Source: Planctomycetota bacterium
GTDB lineage: Bacteria > Planctomycetota > Planctomycetia > Planctomycetales > Planctomycetaceae
Direction of reading: 5' to 3'
Length of the DNA: 64,000 nucleotides
NCBI GenBank assembly: GCA_003388505.1
Contig: QQVO01000028.1
Coordinates: 1 to 64,000, forward strand
Position numbers and translations under genes: made by a program. Numbering within the stretch: the stretch's first letter is position 1; every line of letters begins with the position of its first letter. The notes beneath the pieces were generated by a model, which saw only the letters and a list, made by a program, of their open reading frames with translations, was not told the origin of the DNA and searched no databases. Positions 8,839-18,236 of this stretch are shown here, piece by piece.

Positions 8839-11800
8839 ATGACCGCCGCCTCAGCGCCGAAAACGCGAAGCAGCCTGCTGCGGACCGCCCGCGGGACGCT
8901 GGTATGGGTCGTGCTGCTGATCGGCGGGATCACGGCCGGCGGAGTCGTGCTGGTTCGCGATTACCTGTCGCGGGTCGATGAAATCCTGTCCCAGAAGATC
9001 GACGCCGCACTGAGCGAGCGTGTCCCGGAATGGGATGTCTCGTTCTCGGGCGTCCATGCAGACGCGGCGGGCGTGGTCACGCTGTCCAACGTCTCCCTGG
9101 CGGTGCGAGGCCGCGACGCTCCGCTGATTGAGATCCCGGAGATCGTCATCACGCTCGATCGGGAATTGTTTGCCGAAAGTCAGTCGATCCACCCGCGGAA
9201 TGTGGAACTGGTGCGGCCGACGGTGTATGTGACGCGCCGCGCAGACGGAATCTGGAACTGGAGCGAACTCGCGCCGCCTCCCCGGTCCGATGCGGCGTGG
9301 CCCGCGGTCGACATCACCAGCGGCACGGTGATCGTGCACTGTGAACGGGGACCGGGCGTTCCGGAGACCGCCTTTCAATGCCGCAGCGTGAGCGGTCGGC
9401 TGGATCCGTCCGGACATCGGCAATTTGCCGTCACCGCGACAACCGACGTCGACCATGCGGGCGCTCTGGCCGTGACCGGATCCCTCAATTTGAAGACCTT
9501 CGCCTGGGATCTGCAGGGAGACATCGCGGCGATCGATACCGAGCAGGGAATCCTCGACGTGGCGGCCGGCATGTCTCCGGAACTGCGAGACCGGATGGCC
9601 GCGCTGTCCGATGCCGGGAGAAATCCGGGCGCACCGGCGGAAACCGAAAACGATCGCAACTCGATCCGATTCGCAACCGGTTCCAACCATCCCGCCACCA
9701 GTCCGGTCTCGGACCGCCCAGAAGACTTCGACGCCGACCCCGAGTTGACCACGCAACTCGCTCTGCCGGAACTCGGTGTCCGCGTGCAGATGGACGTGCA
9801 CTTCAATGTCGCTCAGTCCGGAAAGGGCGCGCCGCTCGACTACTCCGTCGACGCCACGATCCATGATGGTTCTATCGTCAACGCCGCCCTGCCTGTTCCG
9901 CTCTACGGTCTGCACGGCCGACTGCGGGCCTCGGCGGACGAGATCGTCATTGAGGAACTGGCGGCCGCGAACGAAGAGAGCCTGCTGGCGATCTCCGGCC
10001 GCGCCACCCGACAGGGCGAAACCTTTGAAAAGGACTTCTCCGTCAAGGCGACGAACATCGTGCTTGATCGTCGTGTGCGGGAATACATGCACACCGACTC
10101 GGCCCGGAAAATGTACGACCAGATCAGCCCGGCCGGGCGTTTCAACCTCGACGTGCACGTGATCCAGGACGCCGCCGGCGCCTGGGACGTGACGCTCAAC
10201 GAGTTCACGGCGATTCGCTGCTCGCTGCTGCACGAACAGTTCCAGTATCCCATCACCGACATCGCGGGATCGATCCGGCAGGAAGACGACACGTTCCATG
10301 CCGAACTTGAAGGAATGGCGGGCGACCGCCCGATTACGCTGCGGGGCTACTTCCGGAATCCCGGGCCCGAAATCGAGCTGGCCTTCCAGGTGGAGGCGGA
10401 CCGGGTGCCGCTCGACGAGCGGTTCGTCAACGCCCTGCAGCAGCCGGCGCACCGGCAGGTGCGACGCGCCATGGAAACGCTACGGCTGGGCGGACTCGCC
10501 GACATCGAAGCCTCCCTGCTCCGGCCGCCCGGCCCCAAGCAGAAGATTCTGTTGCGGCTGCACGCCGACGTCTATGACGGCGTTCTCGACTATGAACGCT
10601 TCCCCTATCGCCTCACAAAGTTCCAAGGAACGATCGATTACGATCCCCTTCAGGCGCCGATCTGGTACTTCACCAACCTCCGCGGCGAACACGACGGCGC
10701 CGTCCTGACCGGCAGCGCAACCTTCGACCGGCGGGAAGCGCCGGGCCGTCTCGACCTCAAACTCACCGCGCTGCAGGCAACGCTGGACCGCAGCCTGTAT
10801 GACGCCTGCCGCACCGCGAAACCGGAACTTGCAACGGCCTGGCATCAGGTCTCACCCCAAGGGGTGATCGACATTGGGAACGCTGAACTCGCCTGGACGC
10901 CCGGCGGACCGGTCGACATTCACCTGCCGAAGGTGCAACTGACACACGGTCGTCTGAAACTGGCCGCATTGCCTTACCAATGGGACGACGTGACCGGAAC
11001 GGCCAGTTGGAAAGAAGGCGTGATCTCGATTCACTCGCTCAGCGGATACCACGGAGAGACCTATCTTGAAATCGTGGGGAGCGACTCGCCCCGGGCGGCG
11101 TACGTCGATCCGACGTCTCGGGGGAGTGTCACGTGGCTCGTCCACCTGGAGGACGTTCGCATTCGGAAACTTGTCTGCGACGACGAACTGAAGCAGGCGC
11201 TGCCGCCCGGTCTCCGGGACGTCGTCCTCGGCCTCGATCCGAAGGGCCCGCTGGACCTCGACTTCGGGACGGAACTGAAGGGGGTGGCGGAGGAGAACGT
11301 AACCGCCCACTGGTGGCTGAGGGTCCGCCTCGATGGAAATGACGTCTTCGCCGGCGTTCAACTCGAAAACGCTGTGGGCAACGTCGAGATCGTGGACGGC
11401 GTATGGGACGGTTCGCACGTCACGGCCGACGGATATGTCGAAATCGTCTCCGCCCGCGCGCTCGACATGCCGGTCAGGAACGCCGTCGGGCCCTTCGCGA
11501 TCGACGGCAATCAGATCACCGTGGGGACTCCCGACTTCGAGGATCCCGCATGGCGCAAGTGGTTAATTGCGCCGGTGACGCATACGCCCGATCGCAATCG
11601 CTACGCCGGCCGGCAGTTCGACATCAACGACTTCTATTCGGATCGCAATCAGGAAGGCCGCCTGGGGATGCAGGGCGTGGTGCACCTGGGCGATGACCCG
11701 TCTCGCATCCAATACCGGATGCACCTGACTCTCCGCGACGCGAGCCTCCGCGCCTGGGCGAGAGACTGGGACATCCGCGGCGAGAAACTGCAGGGGGCCG

Positions 11801-12354
11801 TCAACGGGGAAGTCACCCTCACCGGACGAGGAACATCGAGCAAGGGGATTCTCGGCGAGGGCTGGGTGCAGATCAGTCCGGCCGCCCTGTACGAGCTGCC
11901 GGTGTTCGCCCAACTCTTTGCACTCCCCAGTTTCAAGCCGATCCGCGAGACGGCGTTCAGCTACGCCCTCGGCGACTTCACGATGCACGACGGCCTGTTC
12001 GATTTCTCGGCCATCGAGTTGACCGGCGACGCCGGCGATCTGGTCGGTCGGGGGACCGTTGAGTTCGCCGAAGAACTGCCCGGCCGGCTCAACCTCGATT
12101 TTTACTCCCGGGCAGACGATCAACTGCTGGGGGGCATTACGAACGTCCCCTTCATTGGACGAGTCTTCAACAACTGGGTGCAGGTCCGTGTTGACGGGAC
12201 GCTCGACGACCCGCGCGTCGTCACCATGCCCGGCAACCCGATTCGTTCCGTCCAGGGAATTCTCGAAGACCTGGACACCGTCACGCGGCCGATCATTCCC
12301 CCCGGCCTCAGACCGCCCGCACGGCAACCCGCCCCGAGGCGGCCGCCGCGCTGA
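8839..12354 (+). CDS. AsmA/TamB-like envelope protein (1171 aa)
   Basis: One N-terminal transmembrane helix (about residues 17-40) anchors a long periplasmic beta-rich body. The repeated strand pattern (for example 'GVVTLSNVSLAV', 'GRGTVEFAEELPGRLNL') and a C-terminal region with an FIGRVFNNWVQVRVDGTLDDP-like motif fit the AsmA/DUF3971 bridge-like lipid-transport families. A role in moving or organising lipids between membranes is inferred from those families. The ATG at 8839 is chosen because it places the helix near the start; a TTG at 8791 would overlap the glycosyltransferase. The C-terminus is Pro/Arg-rich. Confidence 0.7.
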   Translation: MTAASAPKTRSSLLRTARGTLVWVVLLIGGITAGGVVLVRDYLSRVDEILSQKIDAALSERVPEWDVSFSGVHADAAGVVTLSNVSLAVRGRDAPLIEIPEIVITLDRELFAESQSIHPRNVELVRPTVYVTRRADGIWNWSELAPPPRSDAAWPAVDITSGTVIVHCERGPGVPETAFQCRSVSGRLDPSGHRQFAVTATTDVDHAGALAVTGSLNLKTFAWDLQGDIAAIDTEQGILDVAAGMSPELRDRMAALSDAGRNPGAPAETENDRNSIRFATGSNHPATSPVSDRPEDFDADPELTTQLALPELGVRVQMDVHFNVAQSGKGAPLDYSVDATIHDGSIVNAALPVPLYGLHGRLRASADEIVIEELAAANEESLLAISGRATRQGETFEKDFSVKATNIVLDRRVREYMHTDSARKMYDQISPAGRFNLDVHVIQDAAGAWDVTLNEFTAIRCSLLHEQFQYPITDIAGSIRQEDDTFHAELEGMAGDRPITLRGYFRNPGPEIELAFQVEADRVPLDERFVNALQQPAHRQVRRAMETLRLGGLADIEASLLRPPGPKQKILLRLHADVYDGVLDYERFPYRLTKFQGTIDYDPLQAPIWYFTNLRGEHDGAVLTGSATFDRREAPGRLDLKLTALQATLDRSLYDACRTAKPELATAWHQVSPQGVIDIGNAELAWTPGGPVDIHLPKVQLTHGRLKLAALPYQWDDVTGTASWKEGVISIHSLSGYHGETYLEIVGSDSPRAAYVDPTSRGSVTWLVHLEDVRIRKLVCDDELKQALPPGLRDVVLGLDPKGPLDLDFGTELKGVAEENVTAHWWLRVRLDGNDVFAGVQLENAVGNVEIVDGVWDGSHVTADGYVEIVSARALDMPVRNAVGPFAIDGNQITVGTPDFEDPAWRKWLIAPVTHTPDRNRYAGRQFDINDFYSDRNQEGRLGMQGVVHLGDDPSRIQYRMHLTLRDASLRAWARDWDIRGEKLQGAVNGEVTLTGRGTSSKGILGEGWVQISPAALYELPVFAQLFALPSFKPIRETAFSYALGDFTMHDGLFDFSAIELTGDAGDLVGRGTVEFAEELPGRLNLDFYSRADDQLLGGITNVPFIGRVFNNWVQVRVDGTLDDPRVVTMPGNPIRSVQGILEDLDTVTRPIIPPGLRPPARQPAPRRPPR

Positions 12355-12401
12355 CAGGCGTCCCGCTCTTTGCTGAATCAACAGCGCGAAAACCAATGGA
12401 T

Positions 12402-12423
12402 CCCACCGGTTGCAACCGGTGGG
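12402..12423. terminator. Perfect 22-bp palindrome between convergent genes
   Basis: CCCACCGGTTG followed immediately by its reverse complement lies midway between two convergent stop codons (12354 and 12433). There is no T-tract. A bidirectional terminator or transcript-end hairpin is the simplest reading. Confidence 0.5.
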
Positions 12424-12432
12424 CTTGGGGCG

Positions 12433-13536
12433 TTACCCGCACATGCGGACGAGGTCTCTCAGGTACTCCAGCGCCTCATCGAGATCGGGCGCTTCCCCGC
12501 CGGGGACCCGGCCGTCGCGGTCGCACTGGGCGAGCAGAAACAGCTCGTCGTAGTCCGGGGAACTCTGCAGACGCCGCTTGGCCCGCGCGCCGATCGTGCC
12601 GTCGAGCAGTTTGTGGGCTTCCATGTGGTTGCCGATCAGCCAGGCGGTCCGATCGGTGATGAAGTCCTCCAGCGCCTCCAGTCCCGCGTGGACGTGGTCC
12701 TTGGGATCGATCGCTTTGCCGACGTCGTGCAACAGCGCCGCCAGTAGAAACTCCTCGTCGTACGGCAACTCGTCCCGCGCCAGTTCGAACACCTGCAGAC
12801 TGTGGTAGAGCGCGTCCCCTTCCGGATGGTATTTGCGTCCCTGCTCCACCTTCTCCAGCGGGATCAGCAGCATGCGGTACACCTGGAAGCGGTCGACGTC
12901 GTGCTCGCTCTCCAGCACGGCGTCCTCCAGATCGATGTCGGGATACTCGTACTGCAGGATCGCCTCGAGTTCCTTCAAGGTGGCCCGCTCGATCGCCTTG
13001 CCGGTGATCGAACTCTTGAAGACGTAGTTCACCTTGTCCATGCCGTAGACGGTCAGTTCAAACTCGAAGCGGTCGCGGACATGGATGTGCGTGTATAGCC
13101 GTTCCTCTCCCTCTTTGCGGACCCGCTTGCGGGTCACTTCAAAGTCGAGCCCTTCCTCTTCCAGCGCGGCGCAGACGGCTTCGACGCCGGCGGTGAAGAC
13201 GTGAATGTCGATGTCGCTCCCCCGCCGCACATGGCCGGTGAACGTGCTGCCGATCAGCCTGGGCCGGAACTTCTCCAGCAGCCGCATCATCCGCAGGGCC
13301 GCGATCCGCATCTCGCGGAGATTGTCGAACCGCGCGTCCCCCTCGTACATGTACGCGAACCGCTGGATCTCGTCGCGGATCTCAGCGTTCGAGGGGAGAT
13401 CGGCCGGCTTCACCCACCCGCGGCAGATCTTGCGGGACGCCTTGAGCTTGGCGCGGTAGTACTCCGATTCCTGCCGCGTGTACATCAGACGGGCGGCCTC
13501 AAAGCAGATCTGCCGCCGCAGCTTCTCACTCGCCAT
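12433..13536 (-). CDS. Nucleotidyltransferase plus HD-domain protein (367 aa)
   Basis: The N-terminal helical region leads into a nucleotidyltransferase-like core: GSTFTGHVRRGSDIDIHVF (about residues 90-108) has the G-S...DxD pattern of polymerase-beta-like enzymes. A C-terminal HD phosphohydrolase-like domain begins near HSLQVFELARDELP and contains LLAALLHDVGKAIDP (His-Asp at about 275). The combination resembles poly(A) polymerase/CCA-related or (p)ppGpp-type architectures, but the substrate cannot be assigned. The ATG at 13536 (MASEKLRRQ) is preferred to the upstream ATG at 13608, whose extra 24 residues look non-coding. The gene is monocistronic and convergent with the AsmA-like gene. Confidence 0.75.
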   Translation of the reverse strand: MASEKLRRQICFEAARLMYTRQESEYYRAKLKASRKICRGWVKPADLPSNAEIRDEIQRFAYMYEGDARFDNLREMRIAALRMMRLLEKFRPRLIGSTFTGHVRRGSDIDIHVFTAGVEAVCAALEEEGLDFEVTRKRVRKEGEERLYTHIHVRDRFEFELTVYGMDKVNYVFKSSITGKAIERATLKELEAILQYEYPDIDLEDAVLESEHDVDRFQVYRMLLIPLEKVEQGRKYHPEGDALYHSLQVFELARDELPYDEEFLLAALLHDVGKAIDPKDHVHAGLEALEDFITDRTAWLIGNHMEAHKLLDGTIGARAKRRLQSSPDYDELFLLAQCDRDGRVPGGEAPDLDEALEYLRDLVRMCG

Positions 13537-13826
13537 GAACGATGCGTCGCGTTTTGTGCCACGGGCGCCTGGTGGGCGGCGACTGCACGCGGCTTGATCT
13601 GCGTGCATTGATTGGGACGCCGCCGGAACCGGCTCTGGTTCAACGGCCGCCGTGGTATGGCCCGTGCAGAGGCGACGCCTGGGCCGGTCGGAATGTTAGC
13701 CCGCGGGATCACGCCTGGCAACCGCATGATGATCGGGCAATCGGGAAATCCTCGCCGTGGAAACGAAGACCTGCCCGCCGATTTCCTCAAACCGCCCAGC
13801 GCGCCCTCCGGCCGCAACTCCACAAC

Positions 13827-13898
13827 GTAGCGCACGCAGCCTTGCGTGCGTGCCGCTGATCGCAAAGGCCGCTGACGTGCGCTGGCAGCGTGCGCTAC
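13827..13898. repeat. Inverted repeat flanking a REP-like palindrome
   Basis: GTAGCGCACGC (13827-13837) and GCGTGCGCTAC (13888-13898) form a perfect 11-bp inverted repeat. The right arm contains GCTGGCAGCGTGCG, the same palindrome as at 1714-1730. The surrounding 13537-14015 gap (about 480 bp) has no other supported gene. A GTG inside the right arm is the first in-frame start of the next gene but is an artefact of the repeat. Confidence 0.5.
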
Positions 13899-14015
13899 GG
13901 ACCAACGCAAGAATTTGCGCAGGAAGACAAGATTTCATACGTCAGTAGCACGCAAGCCTTGAGAAACTCTCGTTCGCAAGGGACCATTATCCCAGGCTTG
14001 GTCGTGGGGAGTGTC

Positions 14016-16577
14016 GTGTTGCGCCCGAACAGAAGGACGATTGGCGTGTATTCCGTGTTGATTTTTGCGGCGTGGTCGTTTCTGGCGCAGAGCAGTCTTG
14101 CCGCGCCGGGAGCGGGGGACTCCACGAGCGTCAAACTCTCTGAGAACGGGCGGGTCTTGCAGCCGATCGTCGTTGCGGAGGGCGCGTCGGAGCGGACCCA
14201 GGCCGCCGCCGCGGATTTGCAGGATTATCTGGGCCGGATCAGCGGGGCGCGATTCGAAATCCAAGCCGGAGACGGCACAGCGGGCCTCGCGGTCGGCACG
14301 GCGGCCGATTTTCCGGCGCTGGGCCTGGAGGAATCGTTCGCACCCAATGAAGCGTTTCGCCGCGAGGAATATCTACTGCGCTCGCACGCCGGGGGCCTCC
14401 TGCTAGTGGGTGCGACCGAGCAAGCGGTTGAACATGCCGTGTGGGATTTGCTGTACCGGCTGGGACACCGTCAGTTCTTTCCCGGCGAGACGTGGGAAGT
14501 GGTGCCGGAAAATCCGGACCTGGAGGTTGCACTCGACGCTTTCGAGAAGCCCGAGTTTTTCACCCGCCGCATCTGGTACGGCCACGGCCTGTGGGATTAC
14601 AACGAGGAACCTTATCGGCAATGGTGCGCGCGGAACCGCGCCGTGCCGGGCTTCGGGCTCAACACCGGCCATTCGTATGACGGCATCATTCGCCGCCACA
14701 AACAAGCCTTCGAGGACCATCCGGAATGGCTGGGGCTGGTGGACGGGAAGCGGCAGGGCAACAAGCTGTGCATCTCGAACCCTGCGCTGCGCGAATTCGT
14801 GGTGAAGGAGCATGCGCTGGAGTTTTTCCGCGAGAACCCGCAGGCCGATTGTGTGTCGCTGGATCCCTCCGACGGCGGCGGCTGGTGCGAGTGCGAAGCC
14901 TGCGCCGCGCTGGGGAGCGTCACCGACCGCGTCGTGTTGCTGGCGAACGAAGCGGCGGAGGCCGTCGGCGAAGAGTTTTCCGGGAAGTACGTCGGCGTGC
15001 TGGCCTACAATGAACACTGCGCGCCGCCCGCCACGCGCGTGCATCCGCACGTTCTGGTCAAGATTCAGACCGCCTTTATTCGCGGCGGTTTCACGTTCGA
15101 CGAGTTGATCGAAGGCTGGCAAGGGCAGGGCGCGACGATCGGAGTGGGCGATTATTACGGTGTGTTCTTGTGGGATTCGTCACGCCCTGCCAACCAGAAA
15201 GGCTCCGACCTGCATGAGATCAGGACTTCGATCCCCAGGTTCCATGAGCAAGGGGCGCGTTTCTTCATGGCCGAATCGGGCGATGAATGGGGCAACATCG
15301 GGCTGGGCCACTATCTGGCCGCGCAGCTCTTGTGGGACACCGACGAGGCGCAGAATTTCGACGGGTTGATGGACGATTTTTTCGTCAAGGCGTTCGGCCC
15401 GGCCCACGAGCCGATGCGTCGGTTCTTTGGCCTGATCTATCTCTTCGAGGAAGACGACCGGCGCCCGTTGCTGCGCCCGGACATGCTGGCGCGGATGTAT
15501 CGCGCGCTGGCCGAAGCGAAGAGGCTGGCCGGGGACGACGACACAACCAACGCCCGCCTCGACCATCTGATTCTGCTGGCGCGGTTCGAGGAGTTGATGC
15601 AAGATCTGGCAGTCGCTGAAGACGCCGAGGCGGGATCGGCGCGGAACGCCGTCATCCGCCACGCCTACCGGATGCGCGAAACGATGATGGTTCACTCCAA
15701 GCCGATCGTGATCCGCTGGGGGGCCCGGAAGCTGCCGGAAGAAGAGTTTGAGGCGTTGCAGGACGGGACTCCCTTTCGGAGAGAAGAACTGGACCGGATA
15801 TTAGGTGAGGGCGTGGCGAATACCGAAGTCGTGGAAGTGGGCTTTGAGCCGGTGAGCTTCAGCCGCGACCTGGTTCCCGCCGGGCCGTTGAATGTGCGAG
15901 AAGTGCCGGAACGCGAGCGCGGCTATTTCAACCGGATCGCCCCGACCGGGTCGCAGGAGTTCTATACGTGGCTGGATGCGCCCGGCGCCGTCCGGCTGAA
16001 GATCAGCGGGGGCCACATCGAGCATTACCGTCACCTCGCCAGCAATGTGCAGACGCGACTGTACGCCGACGCCAACCCGCTGGTCGGGGAGGAAATCGCC
16101 TACGATGAAAGCGTCGCTCCCGACGGCGTTGAGCGAGAGGTCGTCTTGCAGAGCGATTTCCCGGGCCTGCACCGCATCCGGGTGAAGCCGCCCACGAACC
16201 GCGCGATGGTGGACACCGTCGATCCGGGCACTCCGCTGACGATGGAATTGGGCCCGGAACGGGGCAACCGGCTGAATAACCGATGGAGCCTGTATTTCTA
16301 CGTACCGAAAGGCACCCGGGTCGTGGGCGGGTTCGCCACAGGCACGCAGCGGGGCCGCATCGCCGACAGCCGGGGCCGGACGGTTCTCGGTTTTTCCGAT
16401 GTGGCGGTTCCCGGCTATTTCCACGTGGCGGTTCCCGAAGGAGAGGACGGCAAATTGTGGAAGCTGGACGGCATCATCGGAGGCCGCTACCTGATGACTG
16501 TGCCGCCGTTTTTCGCGCGGAGCGACAAGGAGTTGCTGCTGCCGAGAGAAGTCGTGGCGGCGGACGCGGGAGGCTGA
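14016..16577 (+). CDS. Secreted DUF4838 protein, alpha-glucuronidase-like (853 aa)
   Basis: Predicted exported protein acting on carbohydrate. The start region has Arg residues followed by a hydrophobic stretch and an SSLAAPG cleavage-like site. An N-terminal GH67-like accessory domain (IVVAEGASERTQAAAADL, then a 'LLLVGATEQAVEHAVWDLL' block) precedes the DUF4838 core with the motif DPSDGGGWCECEAC and WDSS. A C-terminal beta-sandwich-like part with ILGGRYLMTVPPFF-type sequence ends the protein. Start is uncertain: GTG 14016 keeps the basic signal-peptide N-region; GTG 14046 has the better ribosome site (AGAAGGA, 8 bases upstream) but would remove the Arg residues. The next gene starts 16 bases on, so they form an operon. 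Catalytic activity is not established for the family. Confidence 0.75.
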   Translation: MLRPNRRTIGVYSVLIFAAWSFLAQSSLAAPGAGDSTSVKLSENGRVLQPIVVAEGASERTQAAAADLQDYLGRISGARFEIQAGDGTAGLAVGTAADFPALGLEESFAPNEAFRREEYLLRSHAGGLLLVGATEQAVEHAVWDLLYRLGHRQFFPGETWEVVPENPDLEVALDAFEKPEFFTRRIWYGHGLWDYNEEPYRQWCARNRAVPGFGLNTGHSYDGIIRRHKQAFEDHPEWLGLVDGKRQGNKLCISNPALREFVVKEHALEFFRENPQADCVSLDPSDGGGWCECEACAALGSVTDRVVLLANEAAEAVGEEFSGKYVGVLAYNEHCAPPATRVHPHVLVKIQTAFIRGGFTFDELIEGWQGQGATIGVGDYYGVFLWDSSRPANQKGSDLHEIRTSIPRFHEQGARFFMAESGDEWGNIGLGHYLAAQLLWDTDEAQNFDGLMDDFFVKAFGPAHEPMRRFFGLIYLFEEDDRRPLLRPDMLARMYRALAEAKRLAGDDDTTNARLDHLILLARFEELMQDLAVAEDAEAGSARNAVIRHAYRMRETMMVHSKPIVIRWGARKLPEEEFEALQDGTPFRREELDRILGEGVANTEVVEVGFEPVSFSRDLVPAGPLNVREVPERERGYFNRIAPTGSQEFYTWLDAPGAVRLKISGGHIEHYRHLASNVQTRLYADANPLVGEEIAYDESVAPDGVEREVVLQSDFPGLHRIRVKPPTNRAMVDTVDPGTPLTMELGPERGNRLNNRWSLYFYVPKGTRVVGGFATGTQRGRIADSRGRTVLGFSDVAVPGYFHVAVPEGEDGKLWKLDGIIGGRYLMTVPPFFARSDKELLLPREVVAADAGG

Positions 16578-16593
16578 GAGAGGGAGACATGAC

Positions 16594-18096
16594 ATGCAGA
16601 GTTTGGATCGGCTACGCGGCCTGTTCTTGTCGGTGTCGCCGCTTGTGCTGTCAATTGCGGTTGTTGCGACAGGGGCGCCGCTGAGAGGAGAAGATGCACC
16701 GTCTGAGACGCAGCAGACGCCTGTTCCGGTGGGCAACCGCAAGCAACTCCTGGTGGACGACTACGTCGTCGCTGAAGTCTCGAACTTGCAGCGGGAACTC
16801 GGCGGAGTCGTGAAGTTGAACGGCGGCCGGCCGCTGTTGGTGCGCGATGAGCCCTGGGAACAGCATTGCACTTTCTTCGGCACCGCGCTGCACGACGGGA
16901 AGAGCTTCCGCATGTGGTATCGAACGGCCGGCGAGAAGGGGCCGTTAGCGTACGCCGAGTCCGAAGACGGTGTCCACTGGGTGAAGCCCAGACTGGGGCT
17001 GGTGGAGATCAACGGCTCGAAGGAGAACAACATCGTCGATGTCGAGCTGGGATTGGCGTACGCCTTCAGTTGTTTTATCGATCCTCACGAGTCGGACCCC
17101 GCACACAAGTACAAGTGCTGCTGGGGACATCCGCGCAAGATTCGAGCCTGCCTGGGACACTCCCCGGACGGTCTGCGTTGGACTCCCTATCACGATGGAG
17201 AGCCGGTCACGCACCGGGCGGCGGACACGCACAGCCAACTGCTGTGGGATGAAGGTGCGGGAGTGTACCGGCTGCTGACGCGCACCGATTACCAGCAGCG
17301 GCTCGACGCGGAAATGGAAGTCCGCGGCCATCGCATCATGACCAACCCCGACGTGAAGGGCGATCCGACGAACTGGAAACTGGTGCGCGAGTGGCTGTTC
17401 GATCGCGAGCCGCAAGAGTATCGCCGCCGTCAGGTGTACAGCATGACCGATTGGATTTACGAGGGCGTCCATTTCGGTCTGGTGACCGTCTTCGAGCACC
17501 CCGACGACAACAGCGAAGGTCCGCCCGACTTCCATAAACGACACGAACGCAACGTGCTGGCGTTTTACCTGGCGACCAGCCGCAACGGGGAGGATTGGGA
17601 TTTCCGCTGGGTGTACGGCAGGCAGCCGCTGGTGCCCCGCGGTCCGGACGGCAGCTTCGACAAGGACATGATTATTCCGCCGTCGAACATCATCACGCAT
17701 GCGGACCGCCACTGGATTTATTACGCAGGAGTGAACGAGCGGCATGGAGTCCGGGGCAGTGAGGAAGCGATCGGGGGCGCGACTTTGCGGCTGGACGGCT
17801 TTGTGGCGCTGGTCGCGGGCGCTCAACCCGGCACGGCGTTGACGAAACCGTTCAAGCTGGCCGGCGATCGATTGGAAATTAACGCCGACGCGAAAGGCGG
17901 AACGATCCACGTCGAGATTCTCGACGCCGAAGGCGAAGCTCTGGCCGATTACTCCAGCGAACCAGTCAACAGCGACGGCCTGCGGATCCCCGTCGAATGG
18001 CAAAACGCCGAAGATCTCTCTGCTCTGGCGGGGCAAGTCGTGAGACTCCGCCTCACGTTGCAAGACGCCAAACTCTATGCGTTTCAGCTTCCGTAA
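16594..18096 (+). CDS. Secreted beta-propeller-like carbohydrate protein (500 aa)
   Basis: An N-terminal signal peptide (hydrophobic residues about 10-27, then GAPLRGED) indicates export. The body has repeated blade-like motifs such as SFRMWYRTAGEKGPLAYAES, 'DGVHWVKPRLGLV' and 'SRNGEDWDFRWV', the style of five-bladed GH43/GH32-like propellers, and ends with a small beta-sandwich ('GGTIHVEILDAEGEALADYS'). Planctomycetes carry many such proteins, usually annotated as hypothetical. It is 16 bases after the DUF4838 gene with GGGAG before the ATG, so joint expression and a shared polysaccharide target are likely, but the substrate is unknown. Confidence 0.65.
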   Translation: MQSLDRLRGLFLSVSPLVLSIAVVATGAPLRGEDAPSETQQTPVPVGNRKQLLVDDYVVAEVSNLQRELGGVVKLNGGRPLLVRDEPWEQHCTFFGTALHDGKSFRMWYRTAGEKGPLAYAESEDGVHWVKPRLGLVEINGSKENNIVDVELGLAYAFSCFIDPHESDPAHKYKCCWGHPRKIRACLGHSPDGLRWTPYHDGEPVTHRAADTHSQLLWDEGAGVYRLLTRTDYQQRLDAEMEVRGHRIMTNPDVKGDPTNWKLVREWLFDREPQEYRRRQVYSMTDWIYEGVHFGLVTVFEHPDDNSEGPPDFHKRHERNVLAFYLATSRNGEDWDFRWVYGRQPLVPRGPDGSFDKDMIIPPSNIITHADRHWIYYAGVNERHGVRGSEEAIGGATLRLDGFVALVAGAQPGTALTKPFKLAGDRLEINADAKGGTIHVEILDAEGEALADYSSEPVNSDGLRIPVEWQNAEDLSALAGQVVRLRLTLQDAKLYAFQLP

Positions 18097-18236
18097 GACA
18101 GGTGCGTGGTGCGTTGCACGGCTCCCTCCCGAGCGACAGCGACAGCCGCAGACCGCGATGGCGTCCGGTGCGACGGAGATTCCGCGGCAATTGACAGCGT
18201 ACCTCACGTGGCCTCAGCTCTCTTCGCATTCTCGGC

